Shown here piece by piece: positions 20,553-33,215 of a stretch of 64,000 bases of DNA. The notes beneath the pieces were generated by a model. It ran no database searches and had not been told where the DNA came from. It saw only the letters and a list, made by a program, of their open reading frames with translations. A program made the position numbers and the translations under genes. Each line of letters opens with the position of its first letter. The first letter of the stretch is position 1. The DNA is from Adineta ricciae (lineage: Eukaryota; Rotifera; Eurotatoria; Adinetida; Adinetidae), in the NCBI GenBank assembly GCA_905250025.1, contig CAJNOJ010000253.1:85147-149146 (forward strand), in the 5' to 3' direction.

Positions 20553-22567
20553 GGAAGAAAGTTGTATAACTTTTGGTTGAAAAGTTATTTCGAACTGCGG
20601 TTTTCACCATTCCATAAAGGAGAGTCGAGGACAAATATCTATGTTGGGAAAGTCGCCATTCAAAGTATTTTCTCATTTTCCTGACTGAAAATACCAGAGA
20701 TGTTTTCCGCTAAAAAATGAAAATATAAGGAAAGTAGTAGTTCTTTTTACTATACTAAGCAATATAAAAGAAAATTATTTCTTTTTGAAATTTTACTTGA
20801 CACTGCTTAGTCATTCTCTTAGCATGTGTTTGTCAGTATGTAATGACAATTTAGAGAAAAGAAAGAAAAAACAGTAGATGTTTGCGATAATTCTCTCGAT
20901 CATCTTGTTCCTCAAGCATTATTTCCTGAAAAAGAGTAAGAGACGTTTTTCTATGAATAGTGTGAAAGCTAACTCTTCTGGTTTTAGTGCATTCTGGTCG
21001 TCCGATTATTGTTCTATCAGAGCAAGAAAAAGACTTAATTCGACTTGAATTTCATAAACTTGTTCAAGAAAAAGTGTATCCAACTTAAGAAAAATTTCTG
21101 AAACGGTTGACAGAACAATATGAAGATTTTCCGATTCATTCGACAAATACGTTTTTATGTAAAAGAATGAAAACCATAAGTGAAATGTTATACTCATGGA
21201 GATGAGAAAGGAAACAAAAAAATGATACTACATCGCTTTTTACTATTTTTTTTAGCTTGGCTTCGTATATCAAAGAACATCAAAGATAAAAGTTACACTA
21301 GATTCACAAGCTATTGTTACGGCAAGGACGAAATACTTTCAGATTCTTGAACAGTTTAGACAAGATAGCGTTCATTTATACTCTTGTGATGACACTTGGA
21401 TAAAGCTCCGAGAAGTCAAACAATCTATTTCGTCACTAGATATCGAAGGGGAGAGGAAGGTAAACCATCACGTCACTCGTAAGTAATTCTTCAACATGCC
21501 ATTTTTGATCTTGTTTACAAGATCTCGTCTGGCAGCAGCAGCACTTATAGACGTCAATGGTTATCACATCCCATCAGTTGATATTTGAACATGTACCGAT
21601 GATCACAATATGTATTTAACTTGCGCAACGTTAAGAGAAGAAATTGGTGAGTTTATGCATTTTGAGTCATATTTTTCATTAAAGATTTCTGACACTTTCT
21701 TCTTAGGAGAAAAAAAAAGAATTTCTGTTTGTCTAGACAATACGACTCAGCGCAACAAACTCACAAAAAAAATCAGTGATTCAACAATGGTCGAAAGATA
21801 GAAAATGCATTAAAGCTCAATTGTTAGAGCTAGTGAATCATGATGACGCAAAACAGGTGATCGAGCAGTTTATGATGGCGATGAATGATAAACGTGCAAC
21901 TTCCTATCTTCATCATTTTCGTGGAATGGAAAAAATGTACAAAACCGCGGATGCATTTATGGAGGAAGATATCGAATCATATTTACGACCCGATAGTGAC
22001 GAAGCAGTCAGAAGATGAATAAAAAAAAACACAGAATAAAAGTTGTTTTACTATTTATAATTATTTTAGTTCAATACGTTTTGTTTACGGATACGAGAAT
22101 CTTAATTGGCGTAAAAGATTTTTAATATAAGCTTAAGTAAACTGAATGAAAAAAATTTTCCTGAAAATGATTTTCAAGATCAGCATCTTTGCAGCTCTGT
22201 ATTCACGACCTGAGTGTGAAAATGCGGCACAAACCATAAAATGAACACTTTCGTACCGCTTAGTAGAGTAAGAAACTCATATTTTCTTTTTTTTGTAGCG
22301 AAAAATGTCTTACGTGTAGTTTCACTGTTGAAATATCTCTAGTATTTCCAGCGAGGAAACTGAGAAAATTCCTTCAAAATCAGCGTGAAGTAGGCCTGTC
22401 GGGATACCAACACCATGAAAAAAGTCCTTAAAAAGATCCTCTAATACATGCTCAATTTCGTCGGCGAAAATCTACTTGAGAAAATTCTTCAAATGGTGGC
22501 TTTCTCAACATAGGTATCTGCTCCATAACTTTTTAATCAAAAGTTGTACAACTTCCTTCCACTTGCT
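20553..22567. mobile_element. DNA transposon with long TIRs and a dead DDE transposase
   Basis: The left end (20553 to about 20790) and the right end (about 22240-22567) are imperfect inverted copies: for example AGAAAGTTGTATAACTTTTG on the left against AGGAAGTTGTACAACTTTTG as reverse complement on the right, and ATATCTATGTTGGGAAAG against ATACCTATGTTGAGAAAG. Between them lie fragments of a transposase of the DDE/IS630-Tc1-mariner kind: 'CLDNTTQRNK' near 21730, 'IKAQLLELVNHDDAKQVI' near 21812 and an acidic tail 'EEDIESYLRPDSDE' near 21965, in several frames. The left TIR is also in copy B (28880-29240), so the insertion is old. Confidence 0.65.
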
Positions 22568-23224
22568 TTTTTTAAAATTTCGATAATAGTTTGATTGATA
22601 ATTTCCTTGTTGTAGCAGGTTACATAAACTATTTTGCTATTCTTGTTTTTCCTTCAGTCTGCGCTTTATCATTACCAGAATTACGAAACAAAATGAGAGT
22701 TTTGCATCGTTTCAAACAACGGAGACGACAGATTTATCCGGAAATTATATTTTGTAGAAGACTGACAAATAGAAATAATCATACACGCTGTGGAATCCGT
22801 TTTTTAAAACTTTTAAAGAAATTTGTTTATGTCAATAAAATAATGCTGAGAGATGTCGGATGGTCGAAATAAAGTTTTTCTTTTCCTTAATCTCCTTTCA
22901 GATAAATTTTTCTCCAGTGAAATTGGATCATGTACCAATCGACAGAGCTTGACTTACTCTTAGTGAGAAGTGTCAATTCACTTAAAAAGAAATCTATGTT
23001 TAGAAGAAAATCTTATTAATATATCATTTATTTGTCTGCCTGTATTTGATCCACTGATAATTAAATTTTTATATTAAATAAAACAACGCAACTATCATTT
23101 TTTTTAAATCAAAATCATATTGTTTTGTTTTTATTTTATTTGAATTAAATATAAATTATAGATTTCACGTATATTAACATAGATCAATGATTTCGGCAGT
23201 AAAACATTGGTCTCGTGCCCGGTT
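22568..23224. other. Unexplained stretch up to a scaffold join
   Basis: A frame at 22591-22872 ends in a basic segment (...KQRRRQIYPEIIFCRR...) and may contain intron-like TTTTCCTTCAG, but I cannot place it in a family. The rest is AT-rich with no feature. Confidence 0.35.
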
Positions 23225-23225
23225 N
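23225..23225. other. Single-N scaffold join
   Basis: To the right, sequence resumes in the middle of MAM exon 1, at the position equal to 13694 in copy A. Confidence 0.85.
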
Positions 23226-24939
23226 TACAGTTCTTCGATAATGAATCGGTGTGCTTTCAATTCTGGTATTACACATCATCTCTACATTTTCCTTTTAATA
23301 TTCAATTAATTCAAGGTGACGATGAACAACTAAATCGTGTTTTAGCTGACATTCCCGGTAAAGATCCATCGATAGATGATTGGACAAGAATCAAAATAAA
23401 ATTACCAGCTGAAAGATTTAAAATCTTCGTTCGATTAAATCAAACAAATGGAATGCTCGCAGTGGACGATTTTTTAGTTGATTATTGTGATGAACCACGT
23501 CCACCACCATCCAAAACATTGTTTTCTTGTGATTTTGAATCATCTTGTACCGAACAGCTGATATCTCTATCAAATTATCCATATCAATGGTCAGTTGTTC
23601 AAGCAAAAGATGGAAAACGAAAAGAACGTGACGCACCGGCTGTTGATTATACGTTTGCAAATGAATCAGGACATTATATTTGGTTAAATAATTACGATTT
23701 GATTGATAAAGGTCGAGTTGGGTATCTAGCGATGCGAAATTCTGTTGATATCAATTCAAATGAATCATTTTGTTTAAATTTTTATTATTATTTGTATGGA
23801 CGGGCAAGATCAAGTCATCTTTTTATTTATTCGTGGACAAACGATACATCAAATGAAATACAAATGATTTGGCCAAATCAAAATTCACAATCTTTTACGT
23901 AAGAATATGAAAACTTGTTAATTGTCACTGAAATGTCTTCTCTTTTAGATATATCAAGGACCGCTGGTAAAGATTTCTTTCATTTTTCAAAAAAAACTTT
24001 TTTATTTTTCTGTATGAAAATAGGAGTTGGGCAATTGTCAATTTACCAATTGGTAGTTACACAATTATGTTTCGAATGGATAGTGACGATATCATACAGA
24101 GTTCATTTGCTTTGGATAATATTCAAATAAGTTCGTGTTCTTATCCTCCAAGAGAACTTTCATCATACGATTCAATTTTATCTTTTTCATGCAATTTTGA
24201 TGACTTAACAATGTGTAACATGGAAAACACAGATGATTTCACTTCACCTTCATTTAATTTTACTGTTGAGACTGGGGAAACAATACCGAGAAAAGATTTA
24301 GGACCTGTTTATGATCATACAAGAAATTCGTCTACTGGCGGTTTTATTTATTGGAATCAACAAGTACCGTTTCGATCAGGTGATACAGGTTTCATTCGTC
24401 CTTGGAAAAAAATTGAACAAAACTATGGAATGTGTATTCAATTTGCTTACTACGTTAAGTCATCAGTAATGAATAAAAATGGAACACAATTAATATTACG
24501 AGCAGGTGGATGTTATGGGAAAGAGATGTGGATTCAATTGTTAGATGATAGTTTCGGATGGAAAATTGTCAAAATACCTGTGGAAAGATTTGCTTGCATG
24601 GAAAATTTCTATTTTCGTGTTAGACAGATCGAACCGGTTCAAGTTTCAATTGCGTTTGATGATATTCGAATTGCGCAATGTTCTTCATTCGATCCAACAA
24701 CAACAACCACCACCACATCATCTACTACTACAGCAACAACAACAACACCAGCGATGACGACGACGGCGATTACACAAATTACAACAACAAGTGCCATCAC
24801 GACCACTTCAACAACTCAAACTACTTCATTTTCATCGACTTCTAGTGAAACAACAACACCAACAAGCAATGCTCTACAATTAGTATCTATACAAAATATT
24901 TACTTGATTAGTTTATGCATTTTTCAAATAATGTCTTAA
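23226..24939 (+). CDS. MAM-domain GPI-type protein, copy B, 5' end missing
   Basis: Exons 23226-23898 (partial), 23949-23966 and 24024-24939, with the same 18-bp micro-exon as copy A. The start and signal peptide are lost at the join. The rest of MAM 1, then MAM 2 and MAM 3, are intact. The Thr-rich stalk is shorter by about 27 residues than in copy A, and the hydrophobic tail is kept. Most differences from copy A are silent or conservative, which suggests both copies are or were under selection. Confidence 0.82.
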
Positions 24940-27130
24940 TTCTTTTTATAATAAAATAACAAAGTTTACATTTCCTTTTTGGTATTGCTAAAACATAAAT
25001 ATCTTGAAATTGAAAACATATATCCTATTAAACATTTACATGTTCTCAATTAGACTTGAGACCGCGGACCGGTAGAGATCGTTCTTGCCGGTGTTCTTGG
25101 TTAGTTCTGGAGTATAACAATTTAATTGATGTATTTCACTTGATTCGATTGATTTTCACAATTTGCAAATAAAATATTGACAGATTTTTCAAAATAGTAG
25201 AGGAAATAAAAGATTTCTTTGGAAAGTGTTCAAGTGATCAACTAAAGGAGATCGTTATTTTATCTTAAGTGTACTGAGCGTTCTATTCACATTATTTCAG
25301 TAAGAGATCAGTCTCAATCGCTCCGTAAAACTGGATATAATCTTTGTAAGATTGAAAAAATATTTTGATTACGCATCGAACATAGAATCCGTACTGAAAG
25401 TTTTGCAGAACAGCTATTAAGTTTCATTGAAGAAGCAGCTCTTCCAATAGAATTCCTAGCGATATATGTGTTCTGTAACTTCCTGTTCAAAATATCTGAG
25501 TATCATGAGCATTATTATGATTCTTGCAGAAAAGAGTCAGCGAATCTAAAGGATGAGCGTTACTTTTTATTGTATATCATAAATTGAATTATTATCGTTT
25601 CACCTATTAAATTCATTGAAAGTATGTTTGAAATATCAATTAATTTTTCGTGCTTATTAGATTCCTATTTTGTATCAGTATCTGCTGCAAAAAGAATACA
25701 CATCTTACTATTTCATTGAGTATTATTGTAATAATACTACTTCTTATAGTGCATATTTATGAAATTCTTCATTGGACGATTATTCAAGGTCATTTTACCA
25801 ATATATCCATCAGTATTACTGTTCTCATCATCTTAACAACACGACGTGAAACAAGAATTACAAAATAGATATCCAACTTCTATCAGATATTCAAAATACA
25901 ATTTGTCAGTCAAAAAGAATTGTATATCGTACATGTATATACTCATCAATTTTTCTCTTTCATCTCAAATCAATGTGGCATTATATTTCGCTTGCAAAAA
26001 TCTTAAAAAAAGCGCAACGTTATATGCTTCTATGTGTGCTTATCTGATCTCATATGTACCACCGATATTTAGTTTCATTCTCTATGTCCCACCATTTACA
26101 AGCCGTATGAAAAACTCCAACGAAACATTTACAGAAGAAAAGTAATTCAAATGGATGGCAAAAAAAGAGAATTATGTTATTCTGTATAATATTTCAACCA
26201 AATTAATGGTTGATTTTGCTCGCTTTTACTTGTGCGTTTGGTTACCTAATGTATCGATCATTTAGTTTCTTAATGCGTTTTTAGTAGTAATACTTATTAG
26301 TTATTGATGATGGAACATCCTTACCGGATATGTCTATCGTGACTCAACATCTGCCATAGGGATGGCACTGTAAATTGGAAGTTAAAATGCTACTCCTACT
26401 TTTTTTCAAAGCAGTACACTGATTTTACAATTCATCCATAAAGATATTGATTAAATGAGAAAAGGGAGATCCGATTTTCCCTTCTTGTCATAACCCGCAC
26501 TCACAGTTTCAACATTTTCTGATAAATTTAGCGCGTTTCTTTTCTCCATGATTATGTCTCAAAACCTGAAACAAATAGCAACATCTTGATTCGACTTAGT
26601 TTCATTTCTAACATGTATGTTTGTCGTTCTTATCATTCACTATATTTTATAATAGAATGATATCGCAAAGTATGTTTTCAAAAATGAAACGCAACATATG
26701 AGTAATCAAGAATAATATCTATATCAGTAGTTGTGTAATGATGTATGTGCATTTTTATTGTTATACTTCTTTGTCAGCAACACAAGGCAATACAAGTCCA
26801 GTGTTGAGATATATTTTATCTACATAAATAAAAGGCAAACAAATGTTAAGATGTCGCCTTAAAAAAAAACTTTTCTTTCATGTATGTGTTTCTCATCATC
26901 GTGAACATCTACAATTTCTAGGTAGTAACAATACAAGTGAGAATATTTAAAATTAATGAAAAATTGAATAAAAAAACGATCATCATTTTAACATCTTTAT
27001 CTTTTCTATGAGTTTTTATATTAATGAATAAAGACAATACGACAATAAATTATTTCCTATGAATTTATTTTTATTTTATAAAGTTGAAAACTAAGAAATT
27101 AACAAAATTAAAAACCTTGATAGTAGAACG
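24940..27130. other. Intergenic between MAM and ependymin-like genes, copy B
   Basis: Counterpart of 15489-17422. Outside the relic block no gene, RNA or repeat is supported. Confidence 0.5.
25265..26145 (+). pseudogene. Relic of unknown coding block, copy B (longer)
   Basis: It contains the fragments seen at 15780-16170 ('RTESFAEQLLSFIEEAALPI', 'AIYVFCNFLFKISEYHEHYY'), then hydrophobic pieces near 25690-25850 ('ISIIVIILLLIVHIYEIL') and near 26030-26110 ('CAYLISYVPPIFSFILYV') that copy A lacks through a deletion of about 290 bp. The spacing of the hydrophobic helices could fit a multi-pass receptor, but no diagnostic motif is present and stops interrupt the frame. Confidence 0.4.
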
Positions 27131-28465
27131 ATGAATTATATGATATTGATATTATCTTCTCTTATCATATTCGTGTATAAAACCAATGGTACTTATGCGG
27201 GTCCTGTTCCACCTCAACCAAGTCAAGTATGTTATTTTATTTTATTTCTTAATAGAGACAAATAACAAAATCAATTTATCATCTATAGTATACAACATCG
27301 CTTTTAGTGAATGGACAGCGTACGAAATACTATGTAGACACAACTTTATTTAGAGATAGACTTGATTATGATGATCAAACTTCTAGTACAATTATAGATT
27401 TCCAAACTTATCGATACTATAAATTATCACAAGGTAATTTTTTTTCAATTATTCTATTGTAAATCATAAACTTTATTATGAAGATACATGTTCATGGGGA
27501 CAAATTCCTGGCAAAATCGAACCTATGTTAACATTTCGAACTTATGAATTTAAAGGAAGCGTAGCATACAACAACGTATCATGCTATAAATGGAGCGGAT
27601 GTCATAATTATGAGGTAATTAAGAAAATATTCTAATATTCAATACATATATCGCAAGAGGAAACGAATTGATTTGCATGCAAAAATCACTAGTAAATCAT
27701 CTTACTCGATAGTCGACCTCTCTGAAATCAATGGAAATTAAGAAGTCAGTTTGTTTTCTCTTGACATATCGAGCATCATGTCGAGACATGATTTGTTTAA
27801 TTTTATACTTTTAAAACTGAACATCTAATGTACAATGACGCTTCGTCAATACTGTTATGTTTGCGAAATAAGAAAGAATATTGAAATGTATAGTTTGAAG
27901 ATTCACTTATTGTTTTGTAAAAGCAATGACTATCATGACTTTAACGATTGTACATTAGAAATGTTTTATTTTTAAGACTTCAGATATTTGAAACTATTTT
28001 CACCATATATATTAACCTCAATTGATCAGATTTCTAGGAATTGGTCTTAATAGTAGAAACTCAATACTGAAGAACATCGGAGTATATACAGTGGTCATTA
28101 TTTGAGTTTCACTTCGTTTAAATTAACAAGCAGTTCATTTTATCTCGCATTGATTAGATATAGCTATAGATTTTTTTATAACATAGGTTATATGGTTCTA
28201 TAAGTATATTGTTTATTGACTTTTTGTTTAGATCCCACCAGCACCATTTTATTATTATGCAACAGTAAAAGAAAACTTACCAATGGATTTAAATTTATAT
28301 ACTGTCGGTGCTGATATTCAATTTTTTAACTTTACATATGGGCCTCCTCCATCAAATGTATTTGATATTCCGAAGAATTGTACTCAAACAGAATTTAATC
28401 TATCAATACATCCAACATTATTATATGCAATAGTTCGAAACAATAATAAGGATTCGATGTGTTGA
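27131..28465 (+). CDS. Ependymin-related secreted protein, copy B
   Basis: Exons 27131-27226, 27289-27433, 27484-27614 and 28232-28465, 201 residues. Same signal peptide, cysteine pattern and FFNFTYG...VFDIPKNC ending as copy A, with few substitutions (for example A for T near AYNNVSCYKW and NLSIH for DLSIH). Intron 3 is about 617 bp and free of the Tigger element, so this is the ancestral form. The gene is intact. Confidence 0.72.
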
Positions 28466-28879
28466 TTATAGACACTCTAAAATAAAGCAAAACTTTTTTA
28501 CAAAGAATTTTTCTATTAAATAAACAATTGCATAATTTGTATCATTATTTAAATATTTTTAACGTTTTACATATTTACTATTATAGACCATGGATGCGAA
28601 GGTACATGGTGCGATTTCATATGTAACAGTTTATCCAAACTAGATGGGCTCTTCTTCACTCACACTTTTTCATTAAGATTAGAGAAATTAATAGCAGTTA
28701 TCTATCTATATTTCGAAGAATTAAGTAGATGTTCAATATTTGTTTTCATTGTAGAATATTTCGCTCAAATCGTCTAATTAATAACTGTTTGTGAGCAATA
28801 TTACTTCGAACCACGTGTACTGTTGCATTTCCTTCTCATTCGGATGTATAACGCATAAGCGTTCCTTTTAGGTTGGATA

Positions 28880-29240
28880 AGTGTAGTCAGTTATGGAAGA
28901 AATACGAAAACAATATCGGCTAGGTTAAAATGGTATATTCTACTATCAAAATTTTTATAGTTTTTGATTGAAAAGTTATTTCGAACTGCGGTTTTCACTA
29001 TTCAATAGAGGAGGGTCGGGGACAAATATCTATGTTGGGAAATTCGCTATTCAAAGTATTTTCTCATTTTCCTGACTGAAAATACCAGAGATATTTCCCG
29101 CTAAAAAATGAAAATTGGATGAAAATAATAAGGAAAGTAAGAGTTTTTTCACTATACTAAGCAATATAAAAGAAAATTATTTATTTTTGAAATCTTACTT
29201 GACACTGCTTAGTCATTCTCTTAGTATGTGTTTGTTAGTA
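28880..29240. repeat. Left TIR of the long-TIR transposon, copy B
   Basis: This matches 20553-20840. The transposon body does not follow; instead the sequence changes to a TACCG-rich array, so this copy was cut by another insertion or by contig misjoining. Confidence 0.55.
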
Positions 29241-29245
29241 TATGA

Positions 29246-29411
29246 CAGAGACCGACGGTATTGCAAAATTTTAATACCGTCTCGTACCGCGTACCGTCTT
29301 CCTTAGTTCCATACCGTACCGTACCGTCTCGCCTGATAATTATCTGATACCGTACCGTACCGTTACCGCGCAGGTTCTGAGCATACCGTCTCGCGAAATA
29401 CCGTACCGCCG
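29246..29411. repeat. TACCG/TACCGT-rich array
   Basis: At least a dozen TACCG words, often in tandem (TACCGTACCGTACCG) and mixed with TCTCG, in otherwise AT-rich DNA. GC-rich subterminal clusters of this sort are typical of hAT-type and similar DNA transposons. Only one side is present before the N at 29467, so the class is inferred. Confidence 0.6.
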
Positions 29412-30659
29412 GCAAAAAATTTTCGAATTTTTTCAGAGTGATTCTAACTTGTTCCCTTTCATATATNATTGATTACATTAAAAATGTTATTCAGATTCCC
29501 TATAAATCTATATAAATATCGTAAACAAGAAACATTTATTCGTATATTTCAACGAAAAAATATTTTGCAGAAAGACTACCGTAATTCATGCAATGTATTT
29601 CATTAGTCTTTACATAAAAGTTTTTAGTGAAAACTTTTATATTTGTAGAATATTAATGCATACAATCATTGTTTCTTATGATAACAAATTACTTTGAAGT
29701 GTTCTTTACTTGTTTTAATTATAGTTTTCATTACATTATACGAAATGTTCTCAATTTTTTCATATTAATAAACCTGAAGGAGAGGCTGCGTCTTTCCCGA
29801 GCGAAAATTTGTTTTTTTTTTCGATTTGTTTTTGGTAGAGAAGTGTATTAAGGCTCCCTCGAGGTGTGCTATAACGATCAGAACAATCCTAGAGATATTT
29901 AGTGCCCTTGATGGCTATTTAATATTTGATAATTAACTAACTGATCAGAATTCATATCAGATGTATGATCTTTATTCTGATCTGAAATAATTCAATTTTT
30001 GCGAACAATGCACTAAATAACCGTAGCCAGTTAATCCATTGATTAAAACCAACCTATGATTCAGATTCCCCATACTGAACTACCATTTGTACCACTAAAC
30101 TAAAGTCAGGGACATATTAGAAGACCTAGGCTTTCTATCTTGTCATCTAAAAATCTGTATTTTTATGGAAGTATATGGATCAGTATTGTATATATCACTT
30201 ATTACCATACTATTTTATTATAGAATACGTAGTTTATTCATCGAGATTAATGCATTAACAAAAGCGCATGCATATTCTAATAACAAAACAGAATTAAAAA
30301 CCATCTTGAACGTGAAAAAGCTAGTTCATATCTTACTCTTACAAGAAAAGCTCTTCTATGATGTCATTCATCTAATTATAAATAAACTCTCCATGTTTAA
30401 CTTATGCACATCTACTGATGTTAATATTTTTAATGACGTCAGTTGTTGTTGTTACTGACAACTTCAAGTATGTAAACATTTTTTGTTATGTGACGCACAT
30501 GGCAATTCATTATAAAAGCTGATAAAAGGGGAAGCACAGCGAAAATTATTTATTTATATGCGAATTTCGTTTCGAAACACGAGAATAGGAGCTTAATAAA
30601 GGCGAAAATAGTTCTTTCTCTAATGAAAAAGTTGATTTACTTTCTTTCGAAGTGAATTG
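29412..30659. other. AT-rich stretch, no gene supported
   Basis: Contains the N at 29467. A 97-codon frame at 30165-30458 is hydrophobic then mixed and resembles nothing I know. No other structure seen. Confidence 0.45.
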
Positions 30660-33215
30660 TATAGAGATTCTATTGACGGTTGTCCAACATAATCGTCGTA
30701 ATTGCATTGCGCATGATGAAGGCGATCAAATAATTGAGGATGTCGTATATCTTCTGTTCGCACCTGTTGTGTAAGTTTGCCCACACAATTCATTTGAAGA
30801 ATTCAAGAGAGTGATACATATTGTTGAATTTCTTTTTTGATGGTAATGAAAAATCAGTATGCAATGGTGAATCATAGACTGGTCAATATCGTAAATAATC
30901 ACCAAAGAAGATGACGTTCACACCACCAAATGGAACTTGTGGATCGTCATGTTTGGCAGAACACATAATTCTATTGAGTTTTCCTGATAAAGTTAAGCCA
31001 ACCATACTCATTTCATCAATTAACAGATATTCAACAGGTCTCCATTCGTTTTCAAGTTTGGAGTCACCTGGTTTGATGGGACGTGACTTTTGTGAATTAC
31101 GTTGTTTACCCAAAAATGAATGAATTGTCATGCCATCAATTTCTGCAGCTGCAATTCCAATAGGTGGACGTTTTCGCATCATTTGCTTTCTTCTTGTAAG
31201 AAGAAAATGTTTTGTAAGAGCAACAATCCATTGTGATTTGCCCGTTCCGCCGCAACCAGGTATACACATAATGAGTTGACCATTATTGCCATCTAAAACA
31301 GATTATTCAATAGAAGAAGTAATGATGTCTTTCATGAAAATACTTGTACGACATCGACTATCACGGTCGAGATGACCTTTTATTATCAAGAGTGCTACTT
31401 TGAGTGGTGTAATTGTTTTTAACCACAAGTACTGCAAGTATTGATGTATTTTTTTTCGAAACTAGTTTGATTGTCATATGGATTGATCCCGGTTACAACG
31501 GCGTTGATTACATCATCATCATTGTTCTCTTTGCCCGAAATCAAACTGCGTCTAATTCGTTTTTTTTCAATCTTCAATTGATCTTACCATTTTGAATTGA
31601 GTTTAATGAGATTAGACGTTGCAGGGATGAACGGTACAATTTGTCAACTAATACCTGTATTTGAAACATGATAATCTTGTTCTAAAACAATTTATATATT
31701 TTTTTTCTAAATGGTATGAGTCATAAAACGATTACCACTTACGATTCATGTGATTGAAACGTCCAACTTTTTCAACAGTTTCTCGAATATGCACATTTTC
31801 TGTTGATTCTTTTCTGTGGCGTTGATTGCAGCAGCTGTAAATTTATCTACTTCGTATTCACCATCAGCACCTTGATTCGATGGTTAAAATGTAAGTTCAA
31901 TGGTATCGTTATCGACTTGCGCTTCGGCAATAACTTTAAGTAAATGTTCATCACGATCTTTTTTACATTCATGTAAAAGTTGAATATTTTCTATAATCTT
32001 CTATGAATGAGCAGAAATAAGATCTTTTCGAGATTCGAATGCATCTTCCCATGTTTCATCGATTTTGCAAAGATTGGTTACATTGCGCCATGGTACAAAA
32101 AAGTGTGAGAAGCGCACGATTGTATCGTTCTCGAGTATCATCATGATCTTGTCGAGGAATTTGAAAACCATAAAGAGCGGGCACATGAACTTTACTATAT
32201 TTCATGAGTAGATATTATGTTGTTTGAGGATGTTCGTTTTGAAAAGGAAATCGCTCATTAGATGGCCGACCTCTTTGATTATCTTTGCGTTCTTCTGCTG
32301 TAGATGATTTTGATAAATATCTTAGATCTGTTTCATTGATTTTTTTTCTTGTAAAATGCACTGACAAAACCATACAGACATGCGTTATCGAGATTGTCTG
32401 AACGATATTGATAACCAATGCGTGCACTAACGAGAAAAATGGCTTTTATCTTCTGTTGGCTGAATTTGAAATTGTTTTCATCGTTATTTGCTTTAACTTC
32501 AAATACATCCTCATCATCAATCACCTCTATGTGTAAACAAACATATGAAACGTATTAATTAGATTTACCCTCTGATGTTGATTGAAGATTTTGTTTAGAA
32601 CGTATTTCATTCAATTCACTTTGTAAAAATTGTTCAGTTTGAATGAAATAAAGACTTTGAAATTTATGTATTGTGTAATGGTCGTCTCAATTCATGAGAT
32701 AAGAAGTAACTTGCACACTACGTAGATAATTCTTGTTGTGAACCGAGTGCATTATAACAACGTAAAACGAGTTTACGTGATTTTTCAATTACATTTTCTG
32801 CGTCTACTTGGTTGTTTGGATTTTGTTATAATATAATACTTTTTTTGAACCAGATAAAATGTATCATGAAATGAGAGACTCATTTTTGTCACATAATCGA
32901 TAAGATGATAGACTAAAACTTTGGTATCATTTCCCGTTCAAATAAATTTGATATCCATATTGGATCGGCAAGCTGAGATAATATATTCATTGAGATTATT
33001 CATCTATGAATCCGATCGTTTCAGCGAGATAACACCAGATTCTGGATCGATTGTCGATACTGATACCTTTTTCCTTGGCATATCCGATCGACATATCCTC
33101 TTGCCATACTTGCCGTATTCAAAACATGTATCACAGTGTCGATGAGTATTGCTAGATTCAGCAACTTGTGCTACATGTGCACGAAATTTTCATCGAAAAC
33201 TAGGCGATGATGGAT
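30660..33215 (-). mobile_element. Decayed Helitron (Rep/helicase polyprotein)
   Basis: Read on the minus strand from 33215 down, fragments follow the order of animal Helitron proteins: a 'RHCDTCFEYGKYG' and 'RSNMDIKFI..GND' module (about 33210-32900, with a stop in it), 'YRSDNLDNACLYGFVS' near 32430, 'VPALYGFQIPRQDD' near 32180, 'PWRNVTNLCKI..TWEDAFE' near 32080, then a PIF1-type helicase with Walker A GCGGTGKS (near 31250), Walker B LLIDEMSMVG (near 31020) and FGGVNVIFFGDYL, continuing out of frame to 'QVRTEDIRHPQLFDRLHHA' near 30740. Several frameshifts and stops separate these pieces. The N-terminal HUH Rep motifs and the termini are not identified. An inactive rolling-circle transposon relic. 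Confidence 0.82.

Larger units (their letters stand above)
13699..20850 (+). repeat. Duplicated block 2, copy A
   Basis: This stretch matches 23226-29240 in direct orientation: the MAM gene from mid exon 1, the decayed locus, the ependymin-like gene and the left end of a DNA transposon. Main differences: about 1.36 kb extra in copy A (18108-19466, mobile DNA), about 290 bp missing in A after 16607 relative to B, a longer MAM stalk in A and a longer (AT)n tract in A near 17000. Confidence 0.9.
23226..29240 (+). repeat. Duplicated block 2, copy B
   Basis: Direct counterpart of 13699-20850. It starts at the N of 23225 and ends where the TACCG-rich array begins, shortly before the N of 29467. 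Confidence 0.9.

Noticed and set aside
29115-29415. Small frames over the TACCG array
   Set aside because: Repeat-derived; Arg/Tyr/Gly-rich translation with no domain.
30911-31123. Plus-strand frame over the Helitron helicase
   Set aside because: Opposite strand of the PIF1 helicase motifs.
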